Shown: in pieces, positions 1 through 9,661 of the stretch
Layout: every line of letters begins with the position of its first letter
Numbering within the stretch: position 1 is the stretch's first letter
Source: Saccoglossus kowalevskii
Lineage: Eukaryota; Hemichordata; Enteropneusta; Harrimaniidae
Direction of reading: 5' to 3'
Assembly: GCF_000003605.2 (NCBI RefSeq)
Contig: NW_003137830.1
Location: forward strand, 379,147-408,154
DNA: 29,008 nucleotides
Program-made: the position numbers and the translations under genes
The notes under the pieces: model-generated
Told to the model about the DNA's origin: nothing
What the model saw: the letters and a program-made list of their open reading frames with translations, nothing else
Database searches by the model: none

Positions 1-114
1 AATTTGTTTTTGTATAATATAAAAAAATCATTAACTTAGTCTGTCGATTTGGACCTCCCCCATACAAAATCTGATACATTTCTAAGCATGAGTCATATCA
101 TTCATATTTCACAG

Positions 115-373
115 GTACAGAAAATCTGCCCTCACCGATGAGGAAGTTCGATATGTCGGATACCTGACACAGTCCCAAAGTACACGTGACTATGATACGA
201 CATATTCAATGTACGACGACAATATGTACGATGATTTCGTCAATAGCACAGGGCTGTCCTACCCGGATGAGTTCGATTTTGCAGCGTTTACCCGTCGTGT
301 TGGATACCAGTTTACGATGCACGACGATCTTCTACATTGTGTATGGAAAGGTGGTCAATTATGTACGTCAGAT
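115..373 (+). CDS. Gene A exon (equivalent to gene B exon 2): outer extracellular domain
   Basis: The acceptor is TTTCACAG before 115 and the donor GTAAGT starts at 374. The exon enters in phase 2 (its first base completes an Arg codon) and leaves in phase 0. It encodes about 86 residues after the first membrane helix. The C-terminal part, with [15 protein letters not shown], matches the position of FTLPLCQWRGHKCF in gene B. An acidic, Tyr- and Asp-rich stretch ([16 protein letters not shown]) is specific to this copy. Confidence 0.9.
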
Positions 374-3024
374 GTAAGTATTGTCAACGCATTCTTTTTA
401 AGTACCCATCATAAATAGAACAGTTCTATTGATTGGTCAATTTATGTGTGATCAGGTGATACACATTATACAGTTATAGACCTCGCCTGGGGCCAATATC
501 AATAATTATTTTTTCTAGCGACTGTTATTGATCGAAGCAACACAACTGAGTTTAGTTACAGCGACACGAAAAGAACGGGACAGGAAGCTAGATGAATGAC
601 GCCAGCAGCAAGAAAGCCAATACAATATTTATCGAACGATCATGTGACCCCTTGTGACCACTAACATTGCATGCTTCATAGTGTCAAATATTGGGAAAAT
701 AAAACACATATTTGATTTCATCTGCGGCGATATCAAGAATCACCACCCAGGAAGCAATGCCGAAAGAACAGTAATTATCGGTCGAACTCTACGCTATTGA
801 GTATATGAACTGTCAATGACCCATATTATAAACGTATCGTGTCGCTAAATTGTGATTGATTTGCTACATCATATATTATATCATGTTGTTATTTAGGTCA
901 ATAGTCGTTTAATTCATTAGTTGATATGACATGGGTTGACGTTTCAGTGACGTCAGTCGATATTACACTCCCTTACAGGACTTCGTACATGTTTTTACAC
1001 GTTATGGTAACTGCTATACTTTCAATGCACCTGCAAAACATCAATACTTGACTCAAGACCATGTCGGTGCTGGTAATGGATTGGTTATGTTTCTCAATGT
1101 AAAACAGGTAATTATTTCAAATTGCATTTGCGCCGCTGCAAAATGGAAACCTGCTCATTGGGAAAAGATTATTATCTGTATATATATGATACGTGAAATT
1201 TAGACATACAACAATGAATTGGATGATGTGTAGATGAGAAGAAATTGAATTTATTTTGGGGAAAACACATTTAACCTTATATATACAATAAATATACCCT
1301 ATATTTATATGACTATTTAGTATCCCCTTCATCGACCACGAGGACTGCCATTTTGTTACCTCCAATAAGAAGGTTATGTGTTCGGTAGAGTTGGTTTACT
1401 GTTTTGTTTGTTTGTCAAAACGTTATTCTTGGTTCTAGTAGTTTTTTCAAGAGAAGCTGCCCTTGACACAATGACGGAACCATTACATTTTTTTAAAACT
1501 GGTTATGGATCTGGTTACCTTGGAAACAATAGTTTTGGGAATGCTTTTTCATTTATAACTTGTGCATTAATTCTCGTGAAATTATCGGAAGGGGTCGCTC
1601 TAAATAGAACCAACTGAACATATTTTGGTAGTGATTTAGATATGGTCGCCATGCAAACAACAATTTATTAAAACAAAGTAATAAACAAAATTCTGTAGTT
1701 TTTTAGTATATATTTATATATTTATATTTCATGAGAAATCTGAGGCTTGAAAGATAATGTTTATAAAGAATTCCTCATCATTCTTCATCTTTTTAAAAAT
1801 GAAATTATATGCTCATTTTCCGAGTATGATGAATGTATACAACAGGGTAGAGATATTAGTGAAGATATGTAATGTGGGTCTATGGCAGAGGTTTGCACGT
1901 TTTGAGACGTATAGGGCTAAATTAAAATACAATACCAGGTGATTTTTTTAAAAACTGTTCTACCCGATACCAACAATATTCACATCAATATAGGTTCATT
2001 CGATTACATGAATATATCCCTCCTATATGTTTTACCATATAAAGGAGGAGTACACGGAGACGGCGTTCGGTAACTACGCGGCTGGTCTGAAGATATATGT
2101 TCACAACAAAGACGAACCTCCTTTAATAGAGTCGCAAGGACACGCCATTACACCGGGAACATTGTCGTATGTGGACATAACACAACATAGGGTATGACAT
2201 GTTAAATACTAGAAATGTTAATATTACATTCAAACGGTGATGATATGACGATTTGATTCAATTATATAATGAGATTACTTTTCGTAGATGTCAATAGCTA
2301 TATTGATATTGTTATGAATCAGGTGCATATGGATGTAAAATATTCTATTCTATGTCATTATATTACAAAACCAGAGTATATACCATCGTGATATAAAATG
2401 AAAACCCCGCAATGCTTGTAAATTATATATCATACACAATGTACATACCAATATACAACGCAAATACATGTTTTTATAATTGTTGCAGTCGTTAAATTTG
2501 CCACCGAAATGGGGTCAGTGTAACCCAAGTCAACAATTAGAGTTCTATGATTCGTATACTATTCCTGGATGTCTCCTTGAATGGTATTCTAAAATAATGA
2601 CCAGTGTGTGTGGCTGTCGTCCATTTATATACCCTGGTCGGGCTCGTCATTGTACACTGTGGGAAACATTTGAGTGCGTACAGCCTACAGAAGGTAATGC
2701 ATTTCATTTTGCAAAAACAGATAATTTGATTGCACATACCACGTTCTTTGTTTATGCTTGTGTTTGAGTATTGTACATACATGTTCATGTTTTTAATTTT
2801 AAATTCATTCGTCTTATAAAATTATGCTTATTATCGTGAATATAGATACATACAACGTTAAATTTGCGATTAGACTGGCACAGTCTGGGCGATTTATTTC
2901 TTTTTAAATTTAAAATTAAATAAAAACAATAGCGAAATGGAGGTGTTAACGCAAACTTTCCTGTAACCGCGAAAACCGTTGTGGTTTCGCGTTTACCCCA
3001 CTTTTTGCAAAACTATGTTTTCCA

Positions 3025-3061
<37 letters not shown>

Positions 3062-4689
3062 ATCAATTAACTGAAAAAAATCACCACAGCTGGGCCAGTC
3101 TAATTTGAGATGTATGCTAGCTATCAATGCGACCACTGAATATTATGAGTTCTTGTCCAGTTTTTAGTACACTGCTGAAAATATTTTTGCTAAATATAAC
3201 ACAAAAAAACAATTCATATAATTGTTTCACAGCTGCTATACAGTCAGGAGAATACGGTGACATGCCATGCCCCGTACCATGTAATCATACAACCTATCCA
3301 ACTACGATGTCATATGCTAATTTCCCAAGCAAAAGTGTGGCGTCCAGCATGGCACAATTGTTTAACATATCTGCAGAGTATGCAAGGTATGTCGTAAATT
3401 GTTCTGATGATGTTAAGAAATTAAAAATAATCATGATAAACATTTCAAACTTACGGAAAATACTGACCAAAAAAAGTGTATATATCAGTCTTTGAGTATG
3501 GTTGCCATAGAAACCAATGTGGTATCTTCGTACCCCTACGCTATAATGAATATTTAAATTTCTTACACATACATATATAGATAGATACACCAGAATTTAA
3601 AGTAAATACGTATTACCCAGTGAAGATTCCACGAATTGCACGATTATTAAACGTGACTTTGAATTATTCAAGGAATGGCTCGTGTGTTTATGTCATGAAA
3701 CTGGTTTAAGTCTCGTGTTATACTCGACCATGTGATGGTTATTCCTATTATATTATACCAAATTCATTTTAAAAGTAATTCTGAGACACAGAAATAACCT
3801 TAAAACACCAAATTGCACCCGGATTTCGACGTTGCAGAGGTTTAGTTACGTGTCGGTGGTAACACGTGTGTATGTAAAATTGACATAATAACAAATACAG
3901 ACTCGATTGGCGCCGGACGCTCGATAACGTTTGGAGGATCGACAACGTTTCCGGGTTTACATTTTTCTCGCGCTTGTGTCTTGAACCCCAAATACCTGAG
4001 AAACGCATTTACGACCCCACATCCGTTACGCAAAATATAATTCCCATTTGCAGAAAGCCCTTCTGTATGTTATTCACGTTTGGGGTCTTATTCTAAACAC
4101 TTAAAACCGTGGTATGTCTCTATTCGACCACGACTTGCATAATTAAAATGCACTCTCGATCAATCACAACGGCGTACTCAGGCAATTGAAATACTTGTAT
4201 ATTATTATTATTATAAATACATTGAACAAAAATTAACGGATAAACATATATCTGTAACGCACTAATCGTAGTTGTTTTTTCAGTGAAAACTATGTTGCTG
4301 TTGATATATTTTACGGGAGAATGAGTTATCAGCTCTCCAAGCAAACCTATGCGATGACTGCTTCTGCTTTAGTTAGTAAGTATTTATCAGTTCGCGTCGC
4401 ACGTTTGGATAAAAATTTTATACATTATATATTGCGTTTTATATAAAATTCATAAACAAAACAATTTTTATACCATATTTTGCTTTTCACGAAACAAGCA
4501 AGTGTATTATAATGTATATTTGTTCTAGGTGATATTGGAGGACAAATGGGATTGTTTCTCGGTGCAAGTGTTATAACATTGATGGAGATCGCAGAGTATA
4601 TTGGAAACAAAATGAAGCATTTATTCTGTTTTAAGAAAAAGAAAACGAGAGCAAATAATAGCAGCAATGCAATACATACAGAGCAATAA
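115..4689 (+). CDS. Gene A: acid-sensing (ASIC-like) DEG/ENaC sodium channel, 5'-partial
   Basis: Seven coding exons join in frame: 115-373, 979-1107, 2045-2191, 2489-2693, 3233-3386, 4284-4375 and 4529-4689, giving 381 residues plus stop. The exon with the N terminus and first membrane helix lies left of the window. Seen directly: the palm motif GNCYTFN, the cysteine-rich WGQC...GC...CGCRPF...C...C block, CPVPCN, the [10 protein letters not shown] strand before the second membrane helix, and [14 protein letters not shown] with the G-A-S selectivity filter, followed by a basic cytosolic tail. By family knowledge it is a subunit of a trimeric, amiloride-type sodium channel in the plasma membrane, gated by protons, peptides or bile acids; the ligand cannot be read here. 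All donors are GT and acceptors AG. It is paralogous to gene B (13179-20984); in the 49-residue third exon of this window 27 residues are identical. The reading frame is unbroken, so it looks functional. Confidence 0.93.
374..978 (+). other. Intron of gene A
   Basis: Bounded by GTAAGT and CCTTACAG. It is AT-rich with no coding signal. A perfect CRE palindrome TGACGTCA sits at 948-955, 23 bases before the acceptor. Confidence 0.85.
979..1107 (+). CDS. Gene A exon: GNCYTFN palm motif
   Basis: The acceptor CCTTACAG ends at 978 and the donor GTAATT starts at 1108. It has 43 codons, phase 0 at both ends. It contains [11 protein letters not shown], the hallmark beta-strand motif of the DEG/ENaC palm, followed by [13 protein letters not shown], which aligns with AGHGLSVVLNIQQ in gene B. 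Confidence 0.93.
1108..2044 (+). other. Intron of gene A
   Basis: AT-rich noncoding spacer. The short open frames inside it have no family features. No repeat or RNA gene was recognised. Confidence 0.8.
2045..2191 (+). CDS. Gene A exon: palm/beta-ball, EPP motif
   Basis: It has 49 codons, phase 0 at both ends, and exactly the same length as its gene B counterpart at 17696-17842. It contains [20 protein letters not shown], the family's 'G-hydrophobic-K-hydrophobic-H-x2-DEPP' segment, then TPGT. The acceptor (ATAAAG before 2045) is weaker than the others. The frame and the paralogue fix the boundary. Confidence 0.9.
2489..2693 (+). CDS. Gene A exon: WGQC thumb and cysteine-rich domain
   Basis: The acceptor TTGTTGCAG ends at 2488 and the donor GTAATG starts at 2694. 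It is 205 nt, the same length as gene B exon 5, and leaves in phase 1. It encodes [21 protein letters not shown] and [19 protein letters not shown], the disulphide-rich thumb. The cysteine spacing agrees with ASIC-type channels. Confidence 0.93.
2870..3103. mobile_element. Small MITE-like DNA transposon in a gene A intron
   Basis: The ends are inverted: TTAGACTGGC at 2870-2879 and GCCAGTCTAA at 3094-3103. Weaker inverted similarity continues inward for roughly 20 more bases. The flanks TTTGCGA (2863-2869) and TTTGAGA (3104-3110) look like a 7-bp target-site duplication with one mismatch. Inside are an imperfect hairpin (GTAACCGCGAAAACC against GGTTTCGCGTTTAC) and an ATT run at 3031-3060. There is no coding capacity, so it is non-autonomous. 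The superfamily cannot be assigned from this sequence. Confidence 0.65.
3031..3060 (+). repeat. (ATT)n microsatellite
   Basis: About nine ATT units follow a T run, inside the MITE at 2870-3103. Simple sequence, likely length-variable. Confidence 0.9.
3233..3386 (+). CDS. Gene A exon: CPVPCN end of the cysteine-rich domain
   Basis: The acceptor TTGTTTCACAG ends at 3232 and the donor GTATGT starts at 3387. It is 154 nt, in phase 1 and out phase 2. It encodes [20 protein letters not shown], matching CTVPCNYTLYPTSLSYTTFP in gene B. NHT is a potential N-glycosylation site. Confidence 0.92.
3387..4283 (+). other. Intron of gene A with a CpG-rich block
   Basis: Bounded by GTATGT and a T-rich acceptor. 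Most of it is AT-rich, but 3819-4030 holds about 21 CpG dinucleotides in some 210 bases, in sharp contrast to its surroundings. No coding frame with family features was found in it on either strand. Confidence 0.75.
4284..4375 (+). CDS. Gene A exon: pre-TM2 beta strand and degenerin site
   Basis: The acceptor GTTTTTTCAG ends at 4283 and the donor GTAAGT starts at 4376. It is 92 nt, identical in length to gene B exon 7. It encodes [20 protein letters not shown], aligning with the ASIC strand that couples the extracellular domain to the pore. The small residue at the degenerin position is Ala (SALVS). Confidence 0.92.
4529..4689 (+). CDS. Gene A last exon: pore helix TM2 and C-terminal tail
   Basis: The acceptor TGTTCTAG ends at 4528. 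The exon completes a Ser codon and runs [20 protein letters not shown], with the G-A-S filter, then a strongly basic tail (KKKKTR) and a TAA stop at 4687-4689. Hydrophobic length and charge pattern suit TM2 followed by a cytosolic end. Confidence 0.94.
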
Positions 4690-4978
4690 ATGCCTTTAAT
4701 ATGTCACAAAAATGTGGTTCTACGATTCATGATTAATGATGATTAGTGATTGGTTACTAAAACATTAGATGACATTACAATTGATCATATAATTTTCTCC
4801 AAGTGAATATTTTTGCTAAATTGTAAATTAATGAGAATTTTTCAATTGCAATGTTTAACTTACTGTATAGTTCAGCAAATTTTAGTGCACGTAGCAGTGG
4901 TTACAAACGTGTTACTCCCACATACAGCAATTAATCCCCTCTAAGAAAGTAAAAAGCATACCTCACCGTAGATCATTT

Positions 4979-4984
4979 AATAAA
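4979..4984 (+). terminator. Candidate poly(A) signal of gene A
   Basis: AATAAA, 290 bases past the stop, followed by GTGTGC and further GT-rich sequence, as expected of a cleavage site. Another AATAAA at 4685-4690 overlaps the stop codon and is too close to be the main signal. Confidence 0.5.
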
Positions 4985-5042
4985 GGTGTGCGCAAACATT
5001 GATAACTGTTATGTATGTTATAACATCATACACATATTTCTC

Positions 5043-5048
5043 TTTATT
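5043..5048 (-). terminator. Candidate poly(A) signal of the glycosyltransferase gene
   Basis: TTTATT on the + strand is AATAAA on the - strand, about 70 bases past the TAG stop. With the gene A signal this puts the two convergent 3' ends within about 60 bases of each other. Confidence 0.5.
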
Positions 5049-5090
5049 GTGTTATTCGTGTTATGCATTCGAGCATGTGAAATGGCAATA

Positions 5091-5120
5091 TAGGCACAAT
5101 TGGGGTCCAAATTGTGCCTA
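5091..5120 (-). repeat. Perfect 11-bp inverted repeat over the glycosyltransferase stop codon
   Basis: TAGGCACAATT at 5091-5101 and AATTGTGCCTA at 5110-5120 are exact reverse complements around an 8-base loop. The right arm contains the TAG stop codon (5118-5120 on the - strand), so the mRNA could form a hairpin starting at the stop. Confidence 0.85.
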
Positions 5121-6533
5121 AACTTGAGAAGGAAGCAATTTAAATGATTGTAATGTATTCCTGATTCCCCATTTTCTGCTCTTTGAAAAGTTGTGATAAA
5201 GATCGATATTTAAATGTATAGGGTTAAACACTCGGTAATTGAGTGCTTCTTCCAAACAATTTAACACTAGTGGATCCTCGTTGAAATGAAACTTATTAGC
5301 AAAGAGCTGAGGTTGCTCAAGCAACCAAGGTAAATCCAATCGTCCAAATATGCATATTCCGCGTTTGACACGACGCGACTTGCATACATACGAGTTTGGC
5401 TCAGTAACCCACACTTTAGCTCGACACAACAGTTGATTATTAATAATGCCAGTTGTTCCTGGTGCGTTGTGCAGTACATTGAGTGATTGGTAGTAGTGTT
5501 CGTCTGGACAATATGTATCATTAAGCCAATTGTAGTATGCAATAGCTATGGGGTCTTTATGCAGGTATTCAACAAATTGTCTTGTTAAAGCAGTATGAAG
5601 CTCACCTTTGTAAATAGCGACATTACCCGGAATGGGTTCAGTCTTTTTGTTGTTCGTTCTCTGTATTCCATTATACGGGTCGACAATATATCGCACATGT
5701 TGTCTCCAAGTGTTGTATCCACTTCCATCTGGATTTCCTAAACTCATAACATCATTAGTACCGTTCAATTCTTGCAAGACTTCGACAATTTCCAGGTTAG
5801 TTTTCAATGGAAATTCCTGACCAGATAGGTTGAGAAGATACTTCCACTTGTCGCTATGACGTAGCAAGTCTCTTTGGCAAATCCTTTCTGCTTCAAGTAC
5901 GTAAATGGACGCCCAGTGAACTGTAACAGATTGCGATGAGAGTAACAGGTTAGGAAAACACTTCGTGATTGTTTTAATCCGTCGATGGAATTGCGCCGAT
6001 GATTTTCCATCAATATGAACACAGTAAAAGTTCCAGGGTCTGTAAATAGTTCGTAGTAACTGTTCTACCTGGGGAACTGATGTATATACAAGGATGACAA
6101 ATGCCAGAGGAAATTGCGTTTCAGTTGTTGTCTCTGGTTTATTATAATATCCATGTAATTGCCGAAACTCCTCGCAGTTTTTGATCTCCTTTCTTTTGTG
6201 GAACGAGTGCGATCCTTTTATTAACTTCACGAATTGTCGACATGTGGCATTGCCTGGGACATGGTGACAATGTTGGCTAATTGACAACGTTTCCATGATT
6301 CCAGCTCGGTCGTTTGAAATACACCCGTCACTAGAATAGTCACGACGCCGTCCACTGCCTTGATTTACTGCACTTCTGAGACTGCCATTTTCTTCATCAT
6401 AAACGCCTGGAATTGTTTCGATTACTGGTATCTTCGTTGTGCCTGTTCCCTTGTGTATCGAAGTGTAATAAATTACTGGTATAAAGTCAATTATTCCGAC
6501 TAAAATCAGAATGACGATGCTCAGTTTTGTCAT
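5118..6533 (-). CDS. Beta-1,6-N-acetylglucosaminyltransferase (GT14 / GCNT family), intronless
   Basis: A 471-residue type II membrane protein with one coding exon. Residues 4-23 (LSIVILILVGIIDFIPVIYY) form the signal anchor, a Ser/Thr/Gly stem follows, and the GT14 catalytic domain starts at about 141 (FPLAFVILVY). Family marks seen: YRPWNFYCVHID (164-175), KWKYLLNLSGQEFPLKTNLE (229-248), TYCPDEHYY (340-348), whose Glu 345 aligns with the catalytic base of GCNT1, and QLFANKF near the end. Conserved cysteines and five N-x-S/T sites are present. Family role: adds GlcNAc in beta-1,6 linkage from UDP-GlcNAc to O-glycan or polylactosamine acceptors in the Golgi; the exact acceptor is unknown. The frame stays open to an ATG at 6711-6713, which would add 60 residues. 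The start at 6531-6533 is preferred because it puts the anchor at the N terminus, as in the family, and has A at -3. A CAG just upstream of it could be a 5' UTR splice acceptor. Confidence 0.93.
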   Translation of the reverse strand: MTKLSIVILILVGIIDFIPVIYYTSIHKGTGTTKIPVIETIPGVYDEENGSLRSAVNQGSGRRRDYSSDGCISNDRAGIMETLSISQHCHHVPGNATCRQFVKLIKGSHSFHKRKEIKNCEEFRQLHGYYNKPETTTETQFPLAFVILVYTSVPQVEQLLRTIYRPWNFYCVHIDGKSSAQFHRRIKTITKCFPNLLLSSQSVTVHWASIYVLEAERICQRDLLRHSDKWKYLLNLSGQEFPLKTNLEIVEVLQELNGTNDVMSLGNPDGSGYNTWRQHVRYIVDPYNGIQRTNNKKTEPIPGNVAIYKGELHTALTRQFVEYLHKDPIAIAYYNWLNDTYCPDEHYYQSLNVLHNAPGTTGIINNQLLCRAKVWVTEPNSYVCKSRRVKRGICIFGRLDLPWLLEQPQLFANKFHFNEDPLVLNCLEEALNYRVFNPIHLNIDLYHNFSKSRKWGIRNTLQSFKLLPSQV

Positions 6534-7876
6534 TCTCTGCAATGCTATCACCATCGTCAGGGTAACTGATTCAGATTGAAATTTACCTGTGAAAGCTGAG
6601 GAAATAGAGTCCAACAAATAAATGAAACATGGCTTATTGAATTTCAATAATACCGCTATATCGCGTATAACCGGATTATGTGTATTTCCTCCTTTCCGAA
6701 TACCCTGAAACATATTATGTCGGTTATATGCTCAGCGCAGTCCGTTTGTGGCAAACATGTTGATAATGAATATAAACACTATTTACTTGGGGGGAAAATC
6801 ACACTCATTAAATGGTTGCAATTGTGCGTTGCAGCAAATGTTGTATCTGTCAAATATACCCAACAACTTATGTGTCCATCATTTTAACGTGTAAACACGT
6901 CACGATGTGCAACAGATATTTTATATTATCGTTTAATATTTCATATAACTGTTACGTTATGCCCGAAGTGGGCGAAGAAGGATAGTGTATATATTAATAC
7001 TGAGTATAATATTGTATCGATATATAATTAATCCAAGGACACTTTGATTACAATTTTTATGATACAGGTCGAACGTATTATCTACACCTTTCGTAAAAAT
7101 CGACGATACAATGAAAAATTAAGAAAAAACCTTGAAAACGAGTGGCGGTGGTGCATAAAATTATCAACAACAGCCAATGGAAGCATCGATATCTGGATTT
7201 TGTTACAAGAGGTGTACTGATTGCCATCACATAACAACGTATTTATTTCAGAGAAAGCTTCATCAATGCGAATATCTACCACAGTTTTCTTCAAAAAAGA
7301 AAACAGTATATGAATATTACACTAGATATATTTACTCTGCCATACAGCTACATTCTGTTCAGTGCACAACATCGAAACATTCTCAGTATAATTCTGTGCA
7401 CGATACATGACTCACGCTCACTGTCACTCGTGTTCTCGGCGTTTGTCAAAACACTCTGGGTAACTGCTTTCACTAAATGAAATTATCTCTGTGAATGGGA
7501 AAAATATTCGACACTGATTGACGCATTGCCAGCTTCTATTATAGGCCACTTTCTTATGTTACAAGGTGGTATGTGTGACATTATACTTTGAAAATTCAAG
7601 ATGTTTAATTAATTATTGATTCCATAAGTAAATCCGATAAGTCAGACATTACACCGGATATTCAGCATATACATTTCGCTTTGTCGTGAAAAGTTTGTTG
7701 ACCTTGATCTTTAAATAATATGAGTCTTCCCCACAAATTTATATGGTATACTAAATCTGTTATATGTGAAGCTGACAGTACGTTCGCATTCATTCCACGA
7801 ATAAATTTTTCCTGACTTCTAGGAATCTGAAAAACGCGTTTCACAACTTGTCTCTTATTTAGTTTTATGCGTCATT

Positions 7877-7888
7877 CAAGATGGCGGC
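7877..7888 (+). promoter_or_regulatory. YY1-type motif
   Basis: CAAGATGGCGGC matches the well-known YY1 core AAGATGGCGGC exactly. It is isolated, with no adjacent transcript recognised. Function inferred from the motif alone. Confidence 0.4.
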
Positions 7889-9442
7889 CCCATATAGTAA
7901 ACTGAATGTCGCATTTATTTTATTATATCAGGTGTGCGCCAGCTGACTGTGGATGCACCACACAAACTGTAATCTATTGATTAATTAAGAATTAAAACCC
8001 TTCAATGTTGGTCGAATGTAACCTCACTGAATCAGAAATGTTATTTTTGTTCCCTTCATTTTACCCTGCGACTCACTGAGTTCAAAATTGCAAAATATAA
8101 CTTGTGGCAGCCAAACTAATTTTGAAGATGCCGAGTCTCAGTTTAAGAATATTGACCAATTTTCAATTCAAAATGGACCCTAAAGATTAGAGTTAAACTC
8201 TATGGGAAATCATAATGCATTGTTCCCATGGAAACAAGTTTGGATATTTCCTCGTTATATTTGCTTTGTTATTTATATCACTCATGTCTCCCTTTCAGCT
8301 GAATAATAAATATTTGTTGTGCTTTTAGAGTCACTGCATTTCACACTAGTTAGTCTTTAAACAAAATCTCCAAGCTGAATCAAATATTTAGTCGAATAGA
8401 TGCAAATTCCAGGAAAAGGGCCATGAGTGGAAAGAAAACGAAGGTTACAAAACACAAGATACAGTGATTTTCGAGTTAAAGAGATATGAAAATAAAGCAA
8501 TTATCACTATTCTTTTATTAAACGTCATTCATTGGCTTACATTGAATATCTAAATTCCATCATTCTCTCTCAGCTCAGAGCACATTGACATTGTTTTATG
8601 TTACAAAACCGTGTGTAATCAATCTAGTTATACGCAATACTTATTCCGCTTCAAACGGCCGGTTACTACTATCGTCAAATAAGTAGTCTGTTTGATGTCT
8701 GATGATGTTTTAGAAAAAAACTAAAATGAATAACCAATGACAGGATCAGAATCCCCTCCCTGTGACTAAGTAAAAATGTACAACTTCAACTTGACGTATT
8801 TTTTAGGGTGACCCCTCTCTGATTATGCCGGCCAACGTCCGCTCGTAAACAGTAAACATAAGTGCACTCACAGTAATGTGCATTGTATGCACTAACACCA
8901 ACTGAATTAAAGTCACTGTGCATAAAGAGGCAAGCTATCCTTACCGCGACATCGTTCACACACAGTCTGGTTTTAACTCGTACTTAATAATATGGTTTAA
9001 CTGAACACCATCTGGCCACTATTTGTAGCTCAAAGGGCGATCGGCATTAACGTTCACATCTCAGATTCTAAATGAAAAAGTATCCATATCGAATAAGCTT
9101 AGACACACGCAGCTCACTAACATATTTCATGAGCTGATTTGCTGTGTGTTGCGGTAGATGAAAAGCGACACAGAAATACAAATATCCTCATAAGCTGTCT
9201 TTCTGTTACTGAAAAAAGTTGTTGGATTTACCTGAACATTGAACGATAAGCGTATATCCTTGTAGGAGATTGACCTGCGTGCGTGTGTCTCACTTGTATC
9301 TCAGACGTGCCTGGACTGATTACATTCAAACTTCGCACATATCTCATACGTTTCAGATACATAAGCACCTCCATTGATTCCTACGATTTAAGAATATTCT
9401 GTGGTAAAAAAAAAATGATCAAAATTGAGCATTTCTGCTATT

Positions 9443-9661
9443 CCGGAACTGGATTTCAGTCGTGTTAGCGAACTTGCTAAATTCGTGGACGAAACGAAAC
9501 GATACATGTGATATAATTAACCAGACGCTGAGTTTTGTGTTCCTTTCGACTCCTTTCCGTTCACAGTCTTTGTCTTGATTGGCCGAACGAAAGCGACGGA
9601 AGATTTGCATCTTCATTTTTCTGATTGGCTGCATGGAACGTCCGAAAATTGCTGCGCCTCG
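9443..9661. promoter_or_regulatory. CpG-rich segment with two inverted CCAAT boxes
   Basis: About 18 CpG in 220 bases of otherwise CpG-poor DNA. ATTGG occurs in CTTGATTGGCC (near 9575) and CTGATTGGCT (near 9621), which are CCAAT boxes on the - strand. This looks like a promoter of an unidentified transcript or a distal regulatory element. Confidence 0.35.

Larger units (their letters stand above)
4690..5090. other. Convergent 3' intergenic spacer
   Basis: Spacer between the stop of gene A and the stop of the minus-strand glycosyltransferase. It should hold the 3' UTRs of both. AATAAA at 4979-4984 and TTTATT at 5043-5048 are the best poly(A) signal candidates. Confidence 0.7.

Noticed and set aside
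3842-4033. Minus-strand 63-residue frame in the CpG-rich intron block
   Set aside because: Open probably because of high CpG and low AT. No recognised domain.
6534-6713. 60-residue N-terminal extension of the glycosyltransferase
   Set aside because: GT14 enzymes place the signal anchor at the very N terminus, and the extension has no family similarity. It may be 5' UTR. An initiation there cannot be fully excluded.
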